Notes: a model not told the origin generated them from the letters alone. Numbered from the stretch's first letter, positions 27,949-37,475 are shown. The stretch: DNA of 47,787 nt from Microcystis elabens FACHB-917 (GCF_014698445.1 NZ_JACJSZ010000024.1:1-47787), one strand, 5' to 3'. Translations and numbers: made by a program.

Positions 27949-28506
27949 ATGACCACACCGACCCAGCCCGGTCTCTCCCGGGTTCCCGCCGTTCAGAGCC
28001 GCATCCGGCTCGACACCAGCCTGCGGCGCTGGTTCGCCCGCAACCTGGGGCTGTGGCGGTCGCGCCGCACCTACTTCTTCACCGAGGACGACGCGGTCCT
28101 GCGGGTCGACATGAACCTGCGCATCGAGGTCCACGGCGAACTGGTGGACGGGGATGAGGGCTACCGCTTCACCTGGTGGGCGGAGGGGCACCAGCCGTTC
28201 TTCGACACCAAGCCCGACTACCGGGCCGAAGGCACGATGGAGGCCTGGCTCTGCGGCCACCAGCTGCGCCGCAGCTGCGGCTACCTGGCGGGGGCGCCCA
28301 CGGTCAGCCAGATCCGCCAGATCGATGAGCACACCATGGCGTTCCACTCCCACTACGACGACTGGGAGGTGCTGGAGCAGATCCGCCTGGTGGACCAGGA
28401 CCGCTACCGCTCCCGCTCGATCCACACCTGGCGCCACGGCGGCCTCGAACTGGTGGAACTCCACCACGAGATCCGGCTGGAGGCGTCAGGTGAGCCGATC
28501 GGTTAA
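27949..28506 (+). CDS. CpcS/CpeS-like lipocalin-fold protein
   Basis: The product is 185 aa. LRRWFARNLGLWRSRRTYFF near residue 28 recalls the start of CpcS/CpeS bilin lyases (FF..S.G.W.SQRT.H). Later come GYRFTWWAEGHQPFF and RYRSRSIHTWRHGGLELVEL, beta-strand rich as in lipocalins. The family attaches or handles bilins on phycobiliproteins. Relatives of this exact subtype are common in picocyanobacteria without proven activity. The start is the ATG at 27949. Confidence 0.6.
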   Translation: MTTPTQPGLSRVPAVQSRIRLDTSLRRWFARNLGLWRSRRTYFFTEDDAVLRVDMNLRIEVHGELVDGDEGYRFTWWAEGHQPFFDTKPDYRAEGTMEAWLCGHQLRRSCGYLAGAPTVSQIRQIDEHTMAFHSHYDDWEVLEQIRLVDQDRYRSRSIHTWRHGGLELVELHHEIRLEASGEPIG

Positions 28507-28603
28507 GCGCTGTCAGGGCCAGGGCCACGGCAGCTGGGCCGCCTCGCGGAGCGGTCTCCGCCGCGGGTGTGACGGCCGCTCCGATGCAGCACGATGGTGG
28601 TTC

Positions 28604-29044
28604 ATGGATCCCCATCCCTTGTCTGATCAGTTACGCCGCTCCCGGCCGCTGCTGGCGCCCCTGGTCGCCATGCCGCTGCTGCTGGCTCCTCTGGCCGCCC
28701 AGGCGGCACCGGCCACCCCTGCCGAAATGGGGCTCTACACCCGCATCGGCGCCGTCAACGTCTGCATCTCCCGCGCCGCCGGCATCGACTTTGAGAAAGC
28801 CGTCGGCATCGCCGGCGAAACGATCGCCCAGCTGATCCTCGGCCAGCACAAGGGCGAGATCCAGCAGGTGGGCACCAAGGCCCTCACCATCGAGGAGCTG
28901 CGCCGCGGCTCGATCAACTCGGCCGTGCTCGGCGCCGCCGAGATCTGCCCCAAGGAGGTGCCGGCCGACGTCATGAAGAAGGTGCAGGACGCCATCAAGC
29001 AGCAGGGCGGCGCCAAGCCAGCGGCCCCGGCGGCTCCCAGGTAG
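28604..29044 (+). CDS. Small secreted protein (often annotated cAMP phosphodiesterase)
   Basis: The product is 146 aa. A signal peptide (LLAPLVAMPLLLAPLAAQAA) is followed by PATPAEMGLYTRIGAVNVCI, then FEKAVGIAGETIAQLILGQH and SINSAVLGAAEICPKEVPAD. Picocyanobacterial relatives carry the name cAMP phosphodiesterase, but no catalytic metal motif is visible, so I treat that name with doubt. Two cysteines in the mature part could pair in the periplasm. It is encoded 7 bases before pepN. Confidence 0.75.
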   Translation: MDPHPLSDQLRRSRPLLAPLVAMPLLLAPLAAQAAPATPAEMGLYTRIGAVNVCISRAAGIDFEKAVGIAGETIAQLILGQHKGEIQQVGTKALTIEELRRGSINSAVLGAAEICPKEVPADVMKKVQDAIKQQGGAKPAAPAAPR

Positions 29045-29051
29045 GGCAGCG

Positions 29052-31790
29052 ATGGCCGTCGTCCGCCTCGCCGACTATCGTCTGGCGCCCTATCGGCTGG
29101 AGCGCACCGACCTGACGGTGCGCCTGTTCGCCGACCACGCCCTGCTGGAGGCGCGGCTGGCGTTCCAGCCCAGATCCGGCGCGCCTGAGGGCGCGGCCGA
29201 GGAGGAGGACTCGGCCGAGCCGCTGGAGCTCCGGGGCGTCGATCTGGAGCTGCGGGCCCTGGCGCTGGATGGCGTGCCCCTGCCCCCCGAGGCCTACCAG
29301 CTGGGGGACGACCGCCTGCTGGTGCTGCAGCCGCCCCGGCGGCCCTTCGTCCTCACCAGCACGGTGTGGCTCGATCCACGGGCCAACACCAGCCTCGAGG
29401 GGCTGTACGTCAGCGGGGGGATGGTCACCACCCAGTGCGAGGCGGAGGGCTTCCGCCGCATCACGTATCACCCGGATCGCCCCGACCTGCTCAGCCGCTT
29501 CCGGGTGCGGATCGAGGCCGACCGGGACAGCTGCCCGGTGCTGCTCTCCAACGGCAACGGCATCGAGGCCGGCGACCTGCCGCCCGGTCCCGACGGAGCC
29601 CCGCGCCATTACGCCGTCTGGGACGACCCCTTCCCCAAGCCCTCGTATCTGTTCGCCCTGGTGGCGGGCCGGCTGGAGGAGGTGCGCGACACCTTCGTGA
29701 CGGCGGACGGCCGCACGGTGCAGCTGCGCCTGCACGTGGAGCCGGGCGATGTCCCCTTCACCGCCCACGCCATGGCGTCACTGAAGCGGGCGATGGAGTG
29801 GGACGAACGCGTCTATGGCCTGGCCTACGACCTCGACGAGTACAACATCGTCGCGGTGCGCCACTTCAACATGGGCGCGATGGAGAACAAAAGCCTCAAC
29901 ATCTTCAACTCCAAGCTGGTGCTCGCCGATGCCGCCACAGCCACCGATGGCGAGCTGGAGCGGATCGAGAGCGTGATCGCCCACGAGTACTTCCACAACT
30001 GGACGGGCAACCGCATCACCTGCCGCGACTGGTTCCAGCTGTCGTTGAAGGAAGGCCTCACCGTCTTCCGGGATCAGAGCTTCTCGGCCGATCTGCATGG
30101 CCATGCACTCAACCGGATCGAGAACGTGGCGATGCTGCGCAACACCCAGTTCCGGGAGGATGCGGGTCCCACGGCCCATCCTGTGCAGCCAGATCAGTAT
30201 CAGGCGATCGACAACTTCTACACCACCACGATCTACGAAAAGGGATCGGAGGTGATCCGGGTGCTGCACACCCTGCTGGGAGAGGAAACGTTCCAGCGGG
30301 GCATGGCGCTGTACGTGGAGCGCCACGACGGCACCGCCGCCACCTGCGAGGACTTCGTCCAGGCGATGCAGGACGCGGCCGGGGAGCTGGAGGACAACTG
30401 CCGCCTGCCGCCCTTCGATTTCGTGCAGTTCCGCCGCTGGTACCACCAGGCGGGCACACCGGTGCTGCACGTGCGCCGCCGCTGGAACAAGGCGGCCGGG
30501 ACCCTGGAGCTGTTCGTGCGCCAGTCCACCCCCGCCACCCCGGGCCAGCCCCACAAGCAGCCCCTGGTGATCCCCCTGGCCGTGGGCCTGGTGGGCCAGG
30601 CGGGCCAGCCCCTGCCGATGCGGCTGGTGGCCGAGGACCCCGACCACGGCGCCGCGCCCCTGCTGGGCCGCAGCTGGGGCGCGGGCACGCGCCTGCTGCT
30701 GATCGATCAGGAGGAGCAGGTGTTCCGCTTCGAGGGACTGCCGGCCCAGGCGCCGCCGCCGGCTCTTTCGCTGCTGCGCCAGTTTTCGGCGCCGGTGAAG
30801 GTGGAGCTGGGGCGGCCCTCCAGCGAGCTGGTGCACCTGCTGGCCGCCGACAGCGACCCCTTCGCCCGCTGGGACGCGGGCCAGGTGCTGCTGCGCCGCG
30901 CCCTGCTGCGCCGGGCCACCGGCCGGGTGGATGGGGTGCTGGAGGACGCCCTGATCGACGCCTTCGGGCGGATCCTGGCCGATCCCTCTCTCTCGGAGGC
31001 CAGCCGCAGCGTGCTGCTCTCCCTGCCCGGCCTGGCCGAACTGGAGGATGCGGCGCCGGAGCCCGATCCACCGGCCCTGTTCGCCGCCCTGCAGGCCCTG
31101 CGCCGCCGCTTCGGCGAGGCCCTGGCCGAGCCCCTGCAGCGGGCCCTGGAGCGGGTCAGCGAACAGTGGTCGCTGGCCTGGCCGGAGGGGGTGGGCGACC
31201 GGATGCTGACGGGCTCGATCTGGAGCTGGCGGGTGGCCGCGGGTGATGGGGCGGCGATCGCCGCGGCCCGCGCGGCGGTGGACGGGCCCTCGATGACCCT
31301 GGCCCGGGCGGGCCTGCGGGCGCTGCAGGACCATCCGATCACGGCCCGCCAGGAGGCGGTGGACGCCTTCTACGCCCGCTGGGAGGACAAACCCGTGATC
31401 CTCGATGCCTGGTTCGCCCTGGAGGCCTCTGCCCCCTTCGCCGACGGCCTGGAGCGGGTGCGGCGGCTGCTCGACCATCCCCGCTTCGATCCGGCGGCGC
31501 CCAACGCGGTGCGGGCGGTGCTGGGGGGGCTGGCGGGCAATCCGCCGGTGTTCCATGCCGCCGACGGCAGCGGCTACCGCTTCATGGCCGAGCGGATCGG
31601 CGAGCTGGACCGGCGCAACCCGATCACGGCCTCGCGCATGGCCAAGGTGTTCAGCCGCTGGCAGAGCTACGGGCCCGAACGCGGGCAGCGGATGCGGGAG
31701 GCGCTTGAAGGCCTGGCGGAAGCGGAGCTCTCCACCAACACCCGCGAGGTGGTGGGCCAGTGCCTTGGGGCGGCCGGAGTAGACGCCTAG
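29052..31790 (+). CDS. pepN: Aminopeptidase N (M1 family)
   Basis: The product is 912 aa. The exopeptidase motif GAMENKSLNIFN and zinc site HEYFH (311-315) with the third ligand E334 (KEGLT) are all present. Remaining regions match bacterial PepN, including the C-terminal helical domain. It removes N-terminal residues from peptides in the cytoplasm. Length is slightly above the E. coli enzyme. It overlaps the convergent GH10-like gene by four bases. Confidence 0.96.
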   Translation: MAVVRLADYRLAPYRLERTDLTVRLFADHALLEARLAFQPRSGAPEGAAEEEDSAEPLELRGVDLELRALALDGVPLPPEAYQLGDDRLLVLQPPRRPFVLTSTVWLDPRANTSLEGLYVSGGMVTTQCEAEGFRRITYHPDRPDLLSRFRVRIEADRDSCPVLLSNGNGIEAGDLPPGPDGAPRHYAVWDDPFPKPSYLFALVAGRLEEVRDTFVTADGRTVQLRLHVEPGDVPFTAHAMASLKRAMEWDERVYGLAYDLDEYNIVAVRHFNMGAMENKSLNIFNSKLVLADAATATDGELERIESVIAHEYFHNWTGNRITCRDWFQLSLKEGLTVFRDQSFSADLHGHALNRIENVAMLRNTQFREDAGPTAHPVQPDQYQAIDNFYTTTIYEKGSEVIRVLHTLLGEETFQRGMALYVERHDGTAATCEDFVQAMQDAAGELEDNCRLPPFDFVQFRRWYHQAGTPVLHVRRRWNKAAGTLELFVRQSTPATPGQPHKQPLVIPLAVGLVGQAGQPLPMRLVAEDPDHGAAPLLGRSWGAGTRLLLIDQEEQVFRFEGLPAQAPPPALSLLRQFSAPVKVELGRPSSELVHLLAADSDPFARWDAGQVLLRRALLRRATGRVDGVLEDALIDAFGRILADPSLSEASRSVLLSLPGLAELEDAAPEPDPPALFAALQALRRRFGEALAEPLQRALERVSEQWSLAWPEGVGDRMLTGSIWSWRVAAGDGAAIAAARAAVDGPSMTLARAGLRALQDHPITARQEAVDAFYARWEDKPVILDAWFALEASAPFADGLERVRRLLDHPRFDPAAPNAVRAVLGGLAGNPPVFHAADGSGYRFMAERIGELDRRNPITASRMAKVFSRWQSYGPERGQRMREALEGLAEAELSTNTREVVGQCLGAAGVDA

Positions 31791-33046
31791 CGGCCGCCGA
31801 ACACCTCCCGGTTGAGACGGGCGAAGGCGGCCTGGCGGACGGCGGCCCCCTCCGGACCGGCGTACTGTCCCCAGAGCCCCTCCCAGTAGAAGAAGATCAC
31901 GCCGTGGCCGCGGGCGGCGGCGAGCCGCACCTTCTGCTCCAGGACGGCCATGTCGGGGGTGCGGCCGCCGAAACCGGAGAGGATGCCGATCTCCACCGGC
32001 ATGCCCCAGCGGCGGGCCTTGACCAGCGCCGGCTGGTCGAGGTCGCGGGCGAAACCCTTGACCGAGTAGGCGTAGTTCTGCACGATCAGGTCGTCGACCA
32101 GCTCGCCCAGGGCCCAGAGCTCCCAGTCCTGCAGCCAGTGGTTGTAGGCGAAGCGGAAGGGGCCGGGCGAGAGGCTGATCACCGTGCGCCGCGGACCGCC
32201 CACTTCCTGCAGGGTGGCCCGCAGTTCCCGCAGCAGGGCGGTCAGCTGCTGGCGACGCCACTTCATCCAGTAGCGGTCGTTGAAGTTGGCGGGCGGCTCC
32301 CGGCCGGTGTCGGCGAGATAGAGGGCCCGGGTGTAGGGGTCGTAGCCCAGCTCCACCGGCCAGGCGAAGTGGTCGTCGAGCTGGATGCCGTCGACGCCGC
32401 AGCGCTCGACGATCTCCTTGATCAGGCCGATGAAACGGGCCCGCACGCCGGGGTGGGCCGGATTCAGCCACACCCGCAGGTCCCTGAGCGGGGAGGTTTT
32501 CAGGTTGGCGCCGTGCATGGCGTAGAGGGCACTGCCGTCGGCGCGGCGCAGGATCCACTCCGGGTTCTTCTGGACGACCTCGGCATCGCCGGGCTCCATC
32601 AGGCCGTACTCGAACCAGGGGATCACCTGCATGCCGCGGCGATGGGCGGCCTTGGTGAAGCGGCAGATGGGGTCGAGGCCGGGGTTGGAGCGGGCCAGGG
32701 CCGGCTCCATGGGTGCCCAGCGACTGCGGTGGAAGGTGGCGCCCCGGCTCCAGACGTTGGGGTAAAGGGTGTTGAAGCCGGCGACGTCGAGCTGGGCCAC
32801 GGCGGTCTCGATGCGGGCGGGGTCGTAGTAGAGGGGGCTGGGGCTGTTGGTGAGCCACACCCCGACCCGGCGCTCGAAGTTCTTCGGCAGGCGGCTCTGG
32901 CTTTGGGCATCGGCGGGCCGGGGCGCCCCCACGGTGAGAGCCAGCAGGGCCGTGACCAGCACGGTGAGAGGCACCGGCAGGTGGCGCTTGAGATGGGCGA
33001 AACGCTTGAGGGGCACCCGGCGGGCCGGTGCGGCGGGAGCCTCCAT
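31787..33046 (-). CDS. Glycoside hydrolase family 10-like protein (GHL10)
   Basis: The product is 419 aa. A basic start and one membrane segment (LTVLVTALLALTVGAPRPAD) form a signal peptide or anchor. The barrel follows: RRVGVWLTNSPSPLYYDPAR, AVAQLDVAGFNTLYPNVWSR, MQVIPWFEYGL, VDGIQLDDHFAWP and DLIVQNYAYS. This is the DUF187/GHL10 family, thought to act on cell-wall or exopolysaccharide glycans outside the membrane. Cyanobacterial members are common and uncharacterised. Confidence 0.88.
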   Translation of the reverse strand: MEAPAAPARRVPLKRFAHLKRHLPVPLTVLVTALLALTVGAPRPADAQSQSRLPKNFERRVGVWLTNSPSPLYYDPARIETAVAQLDVAGFNTLYPNVWSRGATFHRSRWAPMEPALARSNPGLDPICRFTKAAHRRGMQVIPWFEYGLMEPGDAEVVQKNPEWILRRADGSALYAMHGANLKTSPLRDLRVWLNPAHPGVRARFIGLIKEIVERCGVDGIQLDDHFAWPVELGYDPYTRALYLADTGREPPANFNDRYWMKWRRQQLTALLRELRATLQEVGGPRRTVISLSPGPFRFAYNHWLQDWELWALGELVDDLIVQNYAYSVKGFARDLDQPALVKARRWGMPVEIGILSGFGGRTPDMAVLEQKVRLAAARGHGVIFFYWEGLWGQYAGPEGAAVRQAAFARLNREVFGGR

Positions 33047-33057
33047 GGCGGGGTCGC

Positions 33058-34038
33058 TCAGCGGAACATCGAGCTGACCGAGCTCTCCTGGTGGATGCGC
33101 CAGATCGCCTCGCCGAGCATGTTGGCCACCGACAGCACCCGCAGCTGGGGGAAGTTGAGGTCGGGGCTCAGGGGAATGCTGTTGGTCACCACCACCTCCT
33201 CGAACAGGCCCGGTTCGGAGAGCCGCTCAGGGGCCGGGGGGGAGAAGACGGCGTGGGTGGCGCAGGCCAGCACCCGGGCCGCCCCCCGCTGGCGCAGCAA
33301 CCGGGCCCCCTGGCAGATGGTGCCGCCGGTGTCGATCATGTCGTCGATCAGGATCGCCGTCTTGCCGGCCACATCGCCGATCACGGTGAGGCTCTCGGCC
33401 ACGTTGTGGCCGGAGCGCCGCTTGTCGATGATGGCAAGGGGCGCATCCTGCATCTGCTTGGCGAAGGCCCGGGCGCGGGCCACGCCGCCCACGTCGGGGG
33501 AGACCACCACCACCTCGCCGAGATCGCGGGTGGCGAGGTAGTCGACCAGCACCGGGGAGCCGTAGATGTGATCGCAGGGGATGTCGAAGTAGCCCTGGAT
33601 CTGGGAGGAGTGCAGGTCCATGGCCAGCACCCGCTCGACGCCGGACTTGACCAGCAGATTGGCCACCAGCTTGGCGGTGATCGATTCGCGCCCGGCGGTC
33701 TTGCGGTCGGCGCGGGCGTAGCCGTAGTAAGGGATGACCGCCGTGATCTGGCGCGCCGAGGCCCGCCGGCAGGCATCCACCATGATCATCAGCTCCATCA
33801 GGTGATCGTTCACCGGAGCGCAGGTGGGCTGGATCAGGAAGACGTCGCAGCCGCGGATCGACTCCTGGATCTGGATGTAGACCTCGCCGTCGGCGAAGCG
33901 CTTGATCACCCGCGGACCGTCGGGAACGCCGAGATAGGCGCCGATCTCCCGCGCCAGATCGGAATTGGCATTGCCGCAGAACAGCCGCAGTCGCCGGGGG
34001 TCGTGGCTGGTGAGGGGCGGGTGCCCGCTCTGCTCCAC
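33058..34038 (-). CDS. prs: Ribose-phosphate pyrophosphokinase
   Basis: The product is about 326 aa from the GTG at 34036-34038. Upstream the frame is open but of shadow character. RRLRLFCGNANSDLAREIGA, FADGEVYIQIQESIRGCDVF, IPYYGYARADRKTAGRE, MDLHSSQIQGYFDIP and AILIDDMIDTGGTICQGA (PRPP loop) are all standard. It makes PRPP for nucleotides, histidine and tryptophan. The exact start is uncertain by up to 10 codons. Confidence 0.95.
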   Translation of the reverse strand: MEQSGHPPLTSHDPRRLRLFCGNANSDLAREIGAYLGVPDGPRVIKRFADGEVYIQIQESIRGCDVFLIQPTCAPVNDHLMELMIMVDACRRASARQITAVIPYYGYARADRKTAGRESITAKLVANLLVKSGVERVLAMDLHSSQIQGYFDIPCDHIYGSPVLVDYLATRDLGEVVVVSPDVGGVARARAFAKQMQDAPLAIIDKRRSGHNVAESLTVIGDVAGKTAILIDDMIDTGGTICQGARLLRQRGAARVLACATHAVFSPPAPERLSEPGLFEEVVVTNSIPLSPDLNFPQLRVLSVANMLGEAIWRIHQESSVSSMFR

Positions 34039-34132
34039 CCGTTCAGCGGTCGAGAAAGTGGCCAAGGGCGCAGGCGGCGTGGCTTCGCAGCACGATGGTA
34101 GAAGCGAGCCGGCCCGGACAGTGCAAACAACC

Positions 34133-34699
34133 ATGACGGTTTCAGGGATCGGGGCGGAGCCGAAGGGCGGCCTGCTGCTGGTGGGCCTGGGGCGGCAGCG
34201 GGAGCTGGAGGGCCTGGCGGTGGTGGCGGCACGGCTGGCCGCCGCCGAGGGGGTGGCCGTGCGGGAGCTGGCCGGCGCCGGCGATCCCGATGGCGGCCTG
34301 GCGGCCCTGACGGCGGAGGCGAGGGGCCCCTGGCTGGCCGCCCTGCCCCTCGATCCCGGCCTGCCCCTGGAGCGGGGCGGCAGCTGGGCCGAGGCGCTCG
34401 GGGCCTGGCGCCAGCCCTGCCTGCTGGTGGTGCGGGGCGAGCAGCTGGACACGGGGCTGCCGGCGGCCGGCGCCGCCCTGCTGGAGCGCTGGCGGGTGCC
34501 CCTGGCCGGCCTGCTGCAGGTGGGCGGCGACTGGGATCCCGCCGAACGCCGCCGCGACGGCCTGGCCTGGCTGGGCTGGCTGCCTGAGATCGGCGAGGCG
34601 GAGATCGGGGAGATCGCCGCGATTGAGCAGAACGAGCAGGCGATGGCGGCGCTGCAACAGGTGCTGCGGGGCCGCTGGCGGGTGCTGCAGGCGGCCTAG
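34133..34699 (+). CDS. Conserved-looking hypothetical protein
   Basis: The product is 188 aa, rich in A, L and G. An N-terminal GLLLVGLGRQRELEGLAVVA suggests an alpha/beta start. RGPWLAALPLDPGLPLERGG and CLLVVRGEQLDTG follow, and the C-terminus is acidic and helical (EIGEAEIGEIAAIEQNEQAM). I do not recognise a family. Divergent from prs, with a 94-base shared upstream region. Confidence 0.65.
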   Translation: MTVSGIGAEPKGGLLLVGLGRQRELEGLAVVAARLAAAEGVAVRELAGAGDPDGGLAALTAEARGPWLAALPLDPGLPLERGGSWAEALGAWRQPCLLVVRGEQLDTGLPAAGAALLERWRVPLAGLLQVGGDWDPAERRRDGLAWLGWLPEIGEAEIGEIAAIEQNEQAMAALQQVLRGRWRVLQAA

Positions 34700-34712
34700 G
34701 GGCCCACGACCC

Positions 34713-35003
34713 TCACTCGCTGGCTTCCTGCTCGCCTTCTTCGGCCTCACCGCCGGTGCCGCCCGCACCCGGGGCAGCGGGCTCCATGGTGACGCCGAGC
34801 TCGCGGCAGGTGCCGATCGGATCGACGCCCGGTGCCAGGCCGAGGGCCTTGCGCAGCGCATCGATCTGGCCGACCGACTGGAGGTCGATCGTGTTGGCCA
34901 CCTGCTGGCAGGCGATCGTCTGGAGGGCCCGGCCATCGGGGCGACCGCAACCGGCCAGGAGCCCGAGGGAGAGGAGGGAGGCGACGGGCACAACCCTGGT
35001 CAT
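34713..35003 (-). CDS. Small lipoprotein
   Basis: The product is 96 aa. The lipobox LAGC ends at C19 after a short hydrophobic signal (VVPVASLLSLGL). The mature part has QTIACQQVANTIDLQSVGQI and GTCRELGVTMEPAAP, then an acidic glycine-rich tail. Two further cysteines may form a disulfide. It would be lipid-anchored on the periplasmic side. The function is unknown. Confidence 0.7.
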   Translation of the reverse strand: MTRVVPVASLLSLGLLAGCGRPDGRALQTIACQQVANTIDLQSVGQIDALRKALGLAPGVDPIGTCRELGVTMEPAAPGAGGTGGEAEEGEQEASE

Positions 35004-35079
35004 GGGGATGTCACAGGGAACGGCGGAGAACGTAAGGGACCTCAGGTCTGCCCCGGCGACAGGGCGGCCACGGCCGGAT

Positions 35080-35928
35080 TCACTCCCCCAGGGCCTCGGC
35101 CACGGCGCGCTGGAACACCGCCTCCTCTGGGGTGACGCCGGTCCATTGCTGGAAGATCTGCATGGCCAGCTGCACCAGCATCTCGACGCCATCCACCACC
35201 GGGCAGCCGTGGCGGCGGGCCGTGGCCAGGAAGGGGGTGATGCGGGGGTTGGTGATCACATCCACCACCACGCAGGCCGGATCCACCGTGTCCCAGCGGA
35301 CGGGCACCGGCTCCAGCTCCGGTGCGCAGCCCAGGTGGGTGGCATTCATCAGCAGGGTGGTGCCGGCCGGCACCGAAACCTCCCCCTGCCAGGCCTGCCA
35401 CTCCGCCGGCACGCCGGAGGCGCGGGTGACGGTGTCGGCCACCTCCTGGCCCTGCTCCTGCCGCCGGGTGATCAGGGTGAGGTGAGCAGCGCCGGCCCAG
35501 GCCATCTCCACCGCCATCGCCCGGCCGGCACCGCCGGCCCCGAGCATCACCACCCGCCGGCCCGCCAGGGGCGCCTGCTTCTCGATCGCCTTCACCACCC
35601 CCTTGCCGTCGTTGTTGTGGCCGATCAGGCGGCCCGCCTCGATGGTGAGGTAGTTGGCGGCGCCGATGGCCCGCACGTCGTCATCGACCTCATCGAGCAG
35701 GGGCAGCACCGCCACCTTGTAGGGCACGGTGATGGCCATGCCGCTGTAGCCCAGGGGCACCAGGGCCCGCACCGCCAGGGCCAGGTCGTCCGCGTTGGCG
35801 ATGTCGTTCTTCCAGAACTGCCAGCACAGCCCGTGGTGGGCATAGACCGCATCGAACATCCGATCGATGGGGTTCTCGGCCACCGGATGGCCGAGCATGC
35901 CGGTCATCTGCTTCTGGGGAGGGATCAC
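35080..35928 (-). CDS. Shikimate dehydrogenase-like oxidoreductase (atypical)
   Basis: The product is 282 aa from the GTG at 35928. The AroE-type layout is clear: MAITVPYKVAVLPLLDEVDD with the catalytic lysine, GHNNDGKGVVKAI with the catalytic aspartate, VVMLGAGGAGRAMAVEMAWA (NADP) and a C-terminal VEMLVQLAMQIFQQWTG. The N-terminal substrate loop reads GHPVAENPIDRMF where AroE has G-x-P-x-x-H-S-x-S-P, so both shikimate-binding serines are missing. It may therefore act on another cyclic acid, and a classical aroE should exist elsewhere. Confidence 0.82.
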   Translation of the reverse strand: MIPPQKQMTGMLGHPVAENPIDRMFDAVYAHHGLCWQFWKNDIANADDLALAVRALVPLGYSGMAITVPYKVAVLPLLDEVDDDVRAIGAANYLTIEAGRLIGHNNDGKGVVKAIEKQAPLAGRRVVMLGAGGAGRAMAVEMAWAGAAHLTLITRRQEQGQEVADTVTRASGVPAEWQAWQGEVSVPAGTTLLMNATHLGCAPELEPVPVRWDTVDPACVVVDVITNPRITPFLATARRHGCPVVDGVEMLVQLAMQIFQQWTGVTPEEAVFQRAVAEALGE

Positions 35929-36120
35929 GGCGAGCCGGCGGGAGACCCCAGGGTGGCAAGGGTGGGGTGATGCGGCACCCGGATGGTTCGTTGATGCGAT
36001 CGCTTCCTGCAGCCTCTGCATTGACTTCACCTCGCTCTGCTGTTTCGCACGTGCGAGAGCTTGCCAACCGCCCAGGAGCCCTAACTTCCGGGCCATGGAT
36101 CGCCCAGAGCGACACACCCC

Positions 36121-36864
36121 TTGACCCCCAGGCCCCCCATCCCGGTGCCAGGATTGCGCCGAAGCCTGATGCTGATCGCCTTGGCCCGCACTGCCGAACA
36201 GGCGAGCCGCTACTGCCTCAGCTTCACCGCCGCCAGCCTGAGGCCCGAACTGGCCAGCGTGATTGCCCAGATTCACCTGGAGCAGGGCGACTGGCGCAAG
36301 ACCAGGGCGGCTGTGCTGGAGCGCAATGCCCTCCAGGCCCGATCGGCCAGTACGGCCAAGCGGTTGGAGTCCGAACTGCGGCAGCGGTTGCAACAGCTCA
36401 ACCCATCCCAACTCGAATTGCTGGCGCGGGGCAGCAGCGATGAGCGCAACGCCATGGCCTGGCTGGCCGTGCTCAAGCGGATCGCGATCGCGCTCGACCT
36501 GACACGCGACGTCCTGGCAAGTAAGCTTAGCAGCCTCGATCCGGTGCTGCGTCGCTCCGACGTGGCGGGCTTCTACGAGGCCTGCGAACGTGCACACCCC
36601 GAGGTGGGGGCTCTCTCTCCTTCCTCCCAGCAGAAGATCCGCTCCACCCTCCTGCACATGCTGCGTGATGCCGGCCTGTTGGCAGGGAAAGCGGGCAAGG
36701 GCGGAACGCTCGGCACGGTGCAGCGTCCCCTGCTCTCACCGAAGGCCCATGGGCTGGTGGAGCAGGAAGACCCTGCCCTATTGGGTGGCTTTCTGCTCAG
36801 TCCTTCGCCGTCGGTCAAACCGGCAGCCAAGCGGGTACGCCGTGCGCAAAGGACAACGGCATGA
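36121..36864 (+). CDS. brxA: BREX protein BrxA (DUF1819)
   Basis: The product is up to 247 aa. The BrxA core is seen: YCLSFTAASLRPELASVIAQ, LEQGDWRKTRAAVLERNALQ, ARSASTAKRLESELRQRLQQ and ELLARGSSDERNAMAWLAVL. BrxA is a small DNA-binding protein of BREX phage defence. The TTG at 36121 is the outermost start; an ATG near residue 17 is as likely. Overlaps brxB (ATGA). Upstream 35929-36120 holds a GCGATCGC (HIP1) site and a 10-base palindrome CGCACGTGCG, but no clear promoter. Confidence 0.93.
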   Translation: MTPRPPIPVPGLRRSLMLIALARTAEQASRYCLSFTAASLRPELASVIAQIHLEQGDWRKTRAAVLERNALQARSASTAKRLESELRQRLQQLNPSQLELLARGSSDERNAMAWLAVLKRIAIALDLTRDVLASKLSSLDPVLRRSDVAGFYEACERAHPEVGALSPSSQQKIRSTLLHMLRDAGLLAGKAGKGGTLGTVQRPLLSPKAHGLVEQEDPALLGGFLLSPSPSVKPAAKRVRRAQRTTA

Positions 36865-37475
36865 GCAGCAGCGTCACCGGCCTCGACAAGCGTCTGCAGG
36901 AGGTGCTTACCCGCCCCGAGTTCCTAGAGATGCGGGGGGTGGCCAAGGAGGTGCCGATCTTCATTCAGACCTACAACCCCGCTGATGAAGACCAGCTGCG
37001 GGTGGTGGTGAAGGGTGCCGAGCAGTTTCTGCGCAAGCAGGGGCTGCGCGTGAAGCACATGGATCTGTTTGAGCTGGTGCTGCAGCTGCTGGAGGCCAAG
37101 GGCTACCTGAATGTGGTGCTGCAGGAGGAGCCGAGCTGGAGCAAGAGCGACCTATTTGACACCCTGCAGAACGTGGCCGAACCCACCGCAGCGCTGGTGC
37201 CAAAGCTGATGGAGGCGCTGGGCGATGACACCCAGATCAGCCTGATCACTGGCTCAGGCCGGGTGTATCCGTTCCTGCGTACCCACACGATTCTCGAAGC
37301 ACTGCAGCCGGCGATGGTGCGCCACCCGGTGGTGCTCTTCTTCCCCGGCGAATACTCCCAGGACGCCGACGGCGGCTCCTACCTGCGCCTGTTTGGCACC
37401 ACGACCGCCAGCAAGATCGAAAACCCGCATTACCGCGCCACCAACCTCGACTACTTCGACACCAAGAGCTCATGA
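36861..37475 (+). CDS. brxB: BREX protein BrxB (DUF1788)
   Basis: The product is 204 aa. IFIQTYNPADEDQLRVVVKG and LITGSGRVYPFLRTHTILEA then HPVVLFFPGEYS and GSYLRLFGT match DUF1788. BrxB is an essential BREX component of unclear biochemistry. It overlaps brxA and brxC by four bases each, so the three are one coupled operon. Confidence 0.94.
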   Translation: MSSSVTGLDKRLQEVLTRPEFLEMRGVAKEVPIFIQTYNPADEDQLRVVVKGAEQFLRKQGLRVKHMDLFELVLQLLEAKGYLNVVLQEEPSWSKSDLFDTLQNVAEPTAALVPKLMEALGDDTQISLITGSGRVYPFLRTHTILEALQPAMVRHPVVLFFPGEYSQDADGGSYLRLFGTTTASKIENPHYRATNLDYFDTKSS

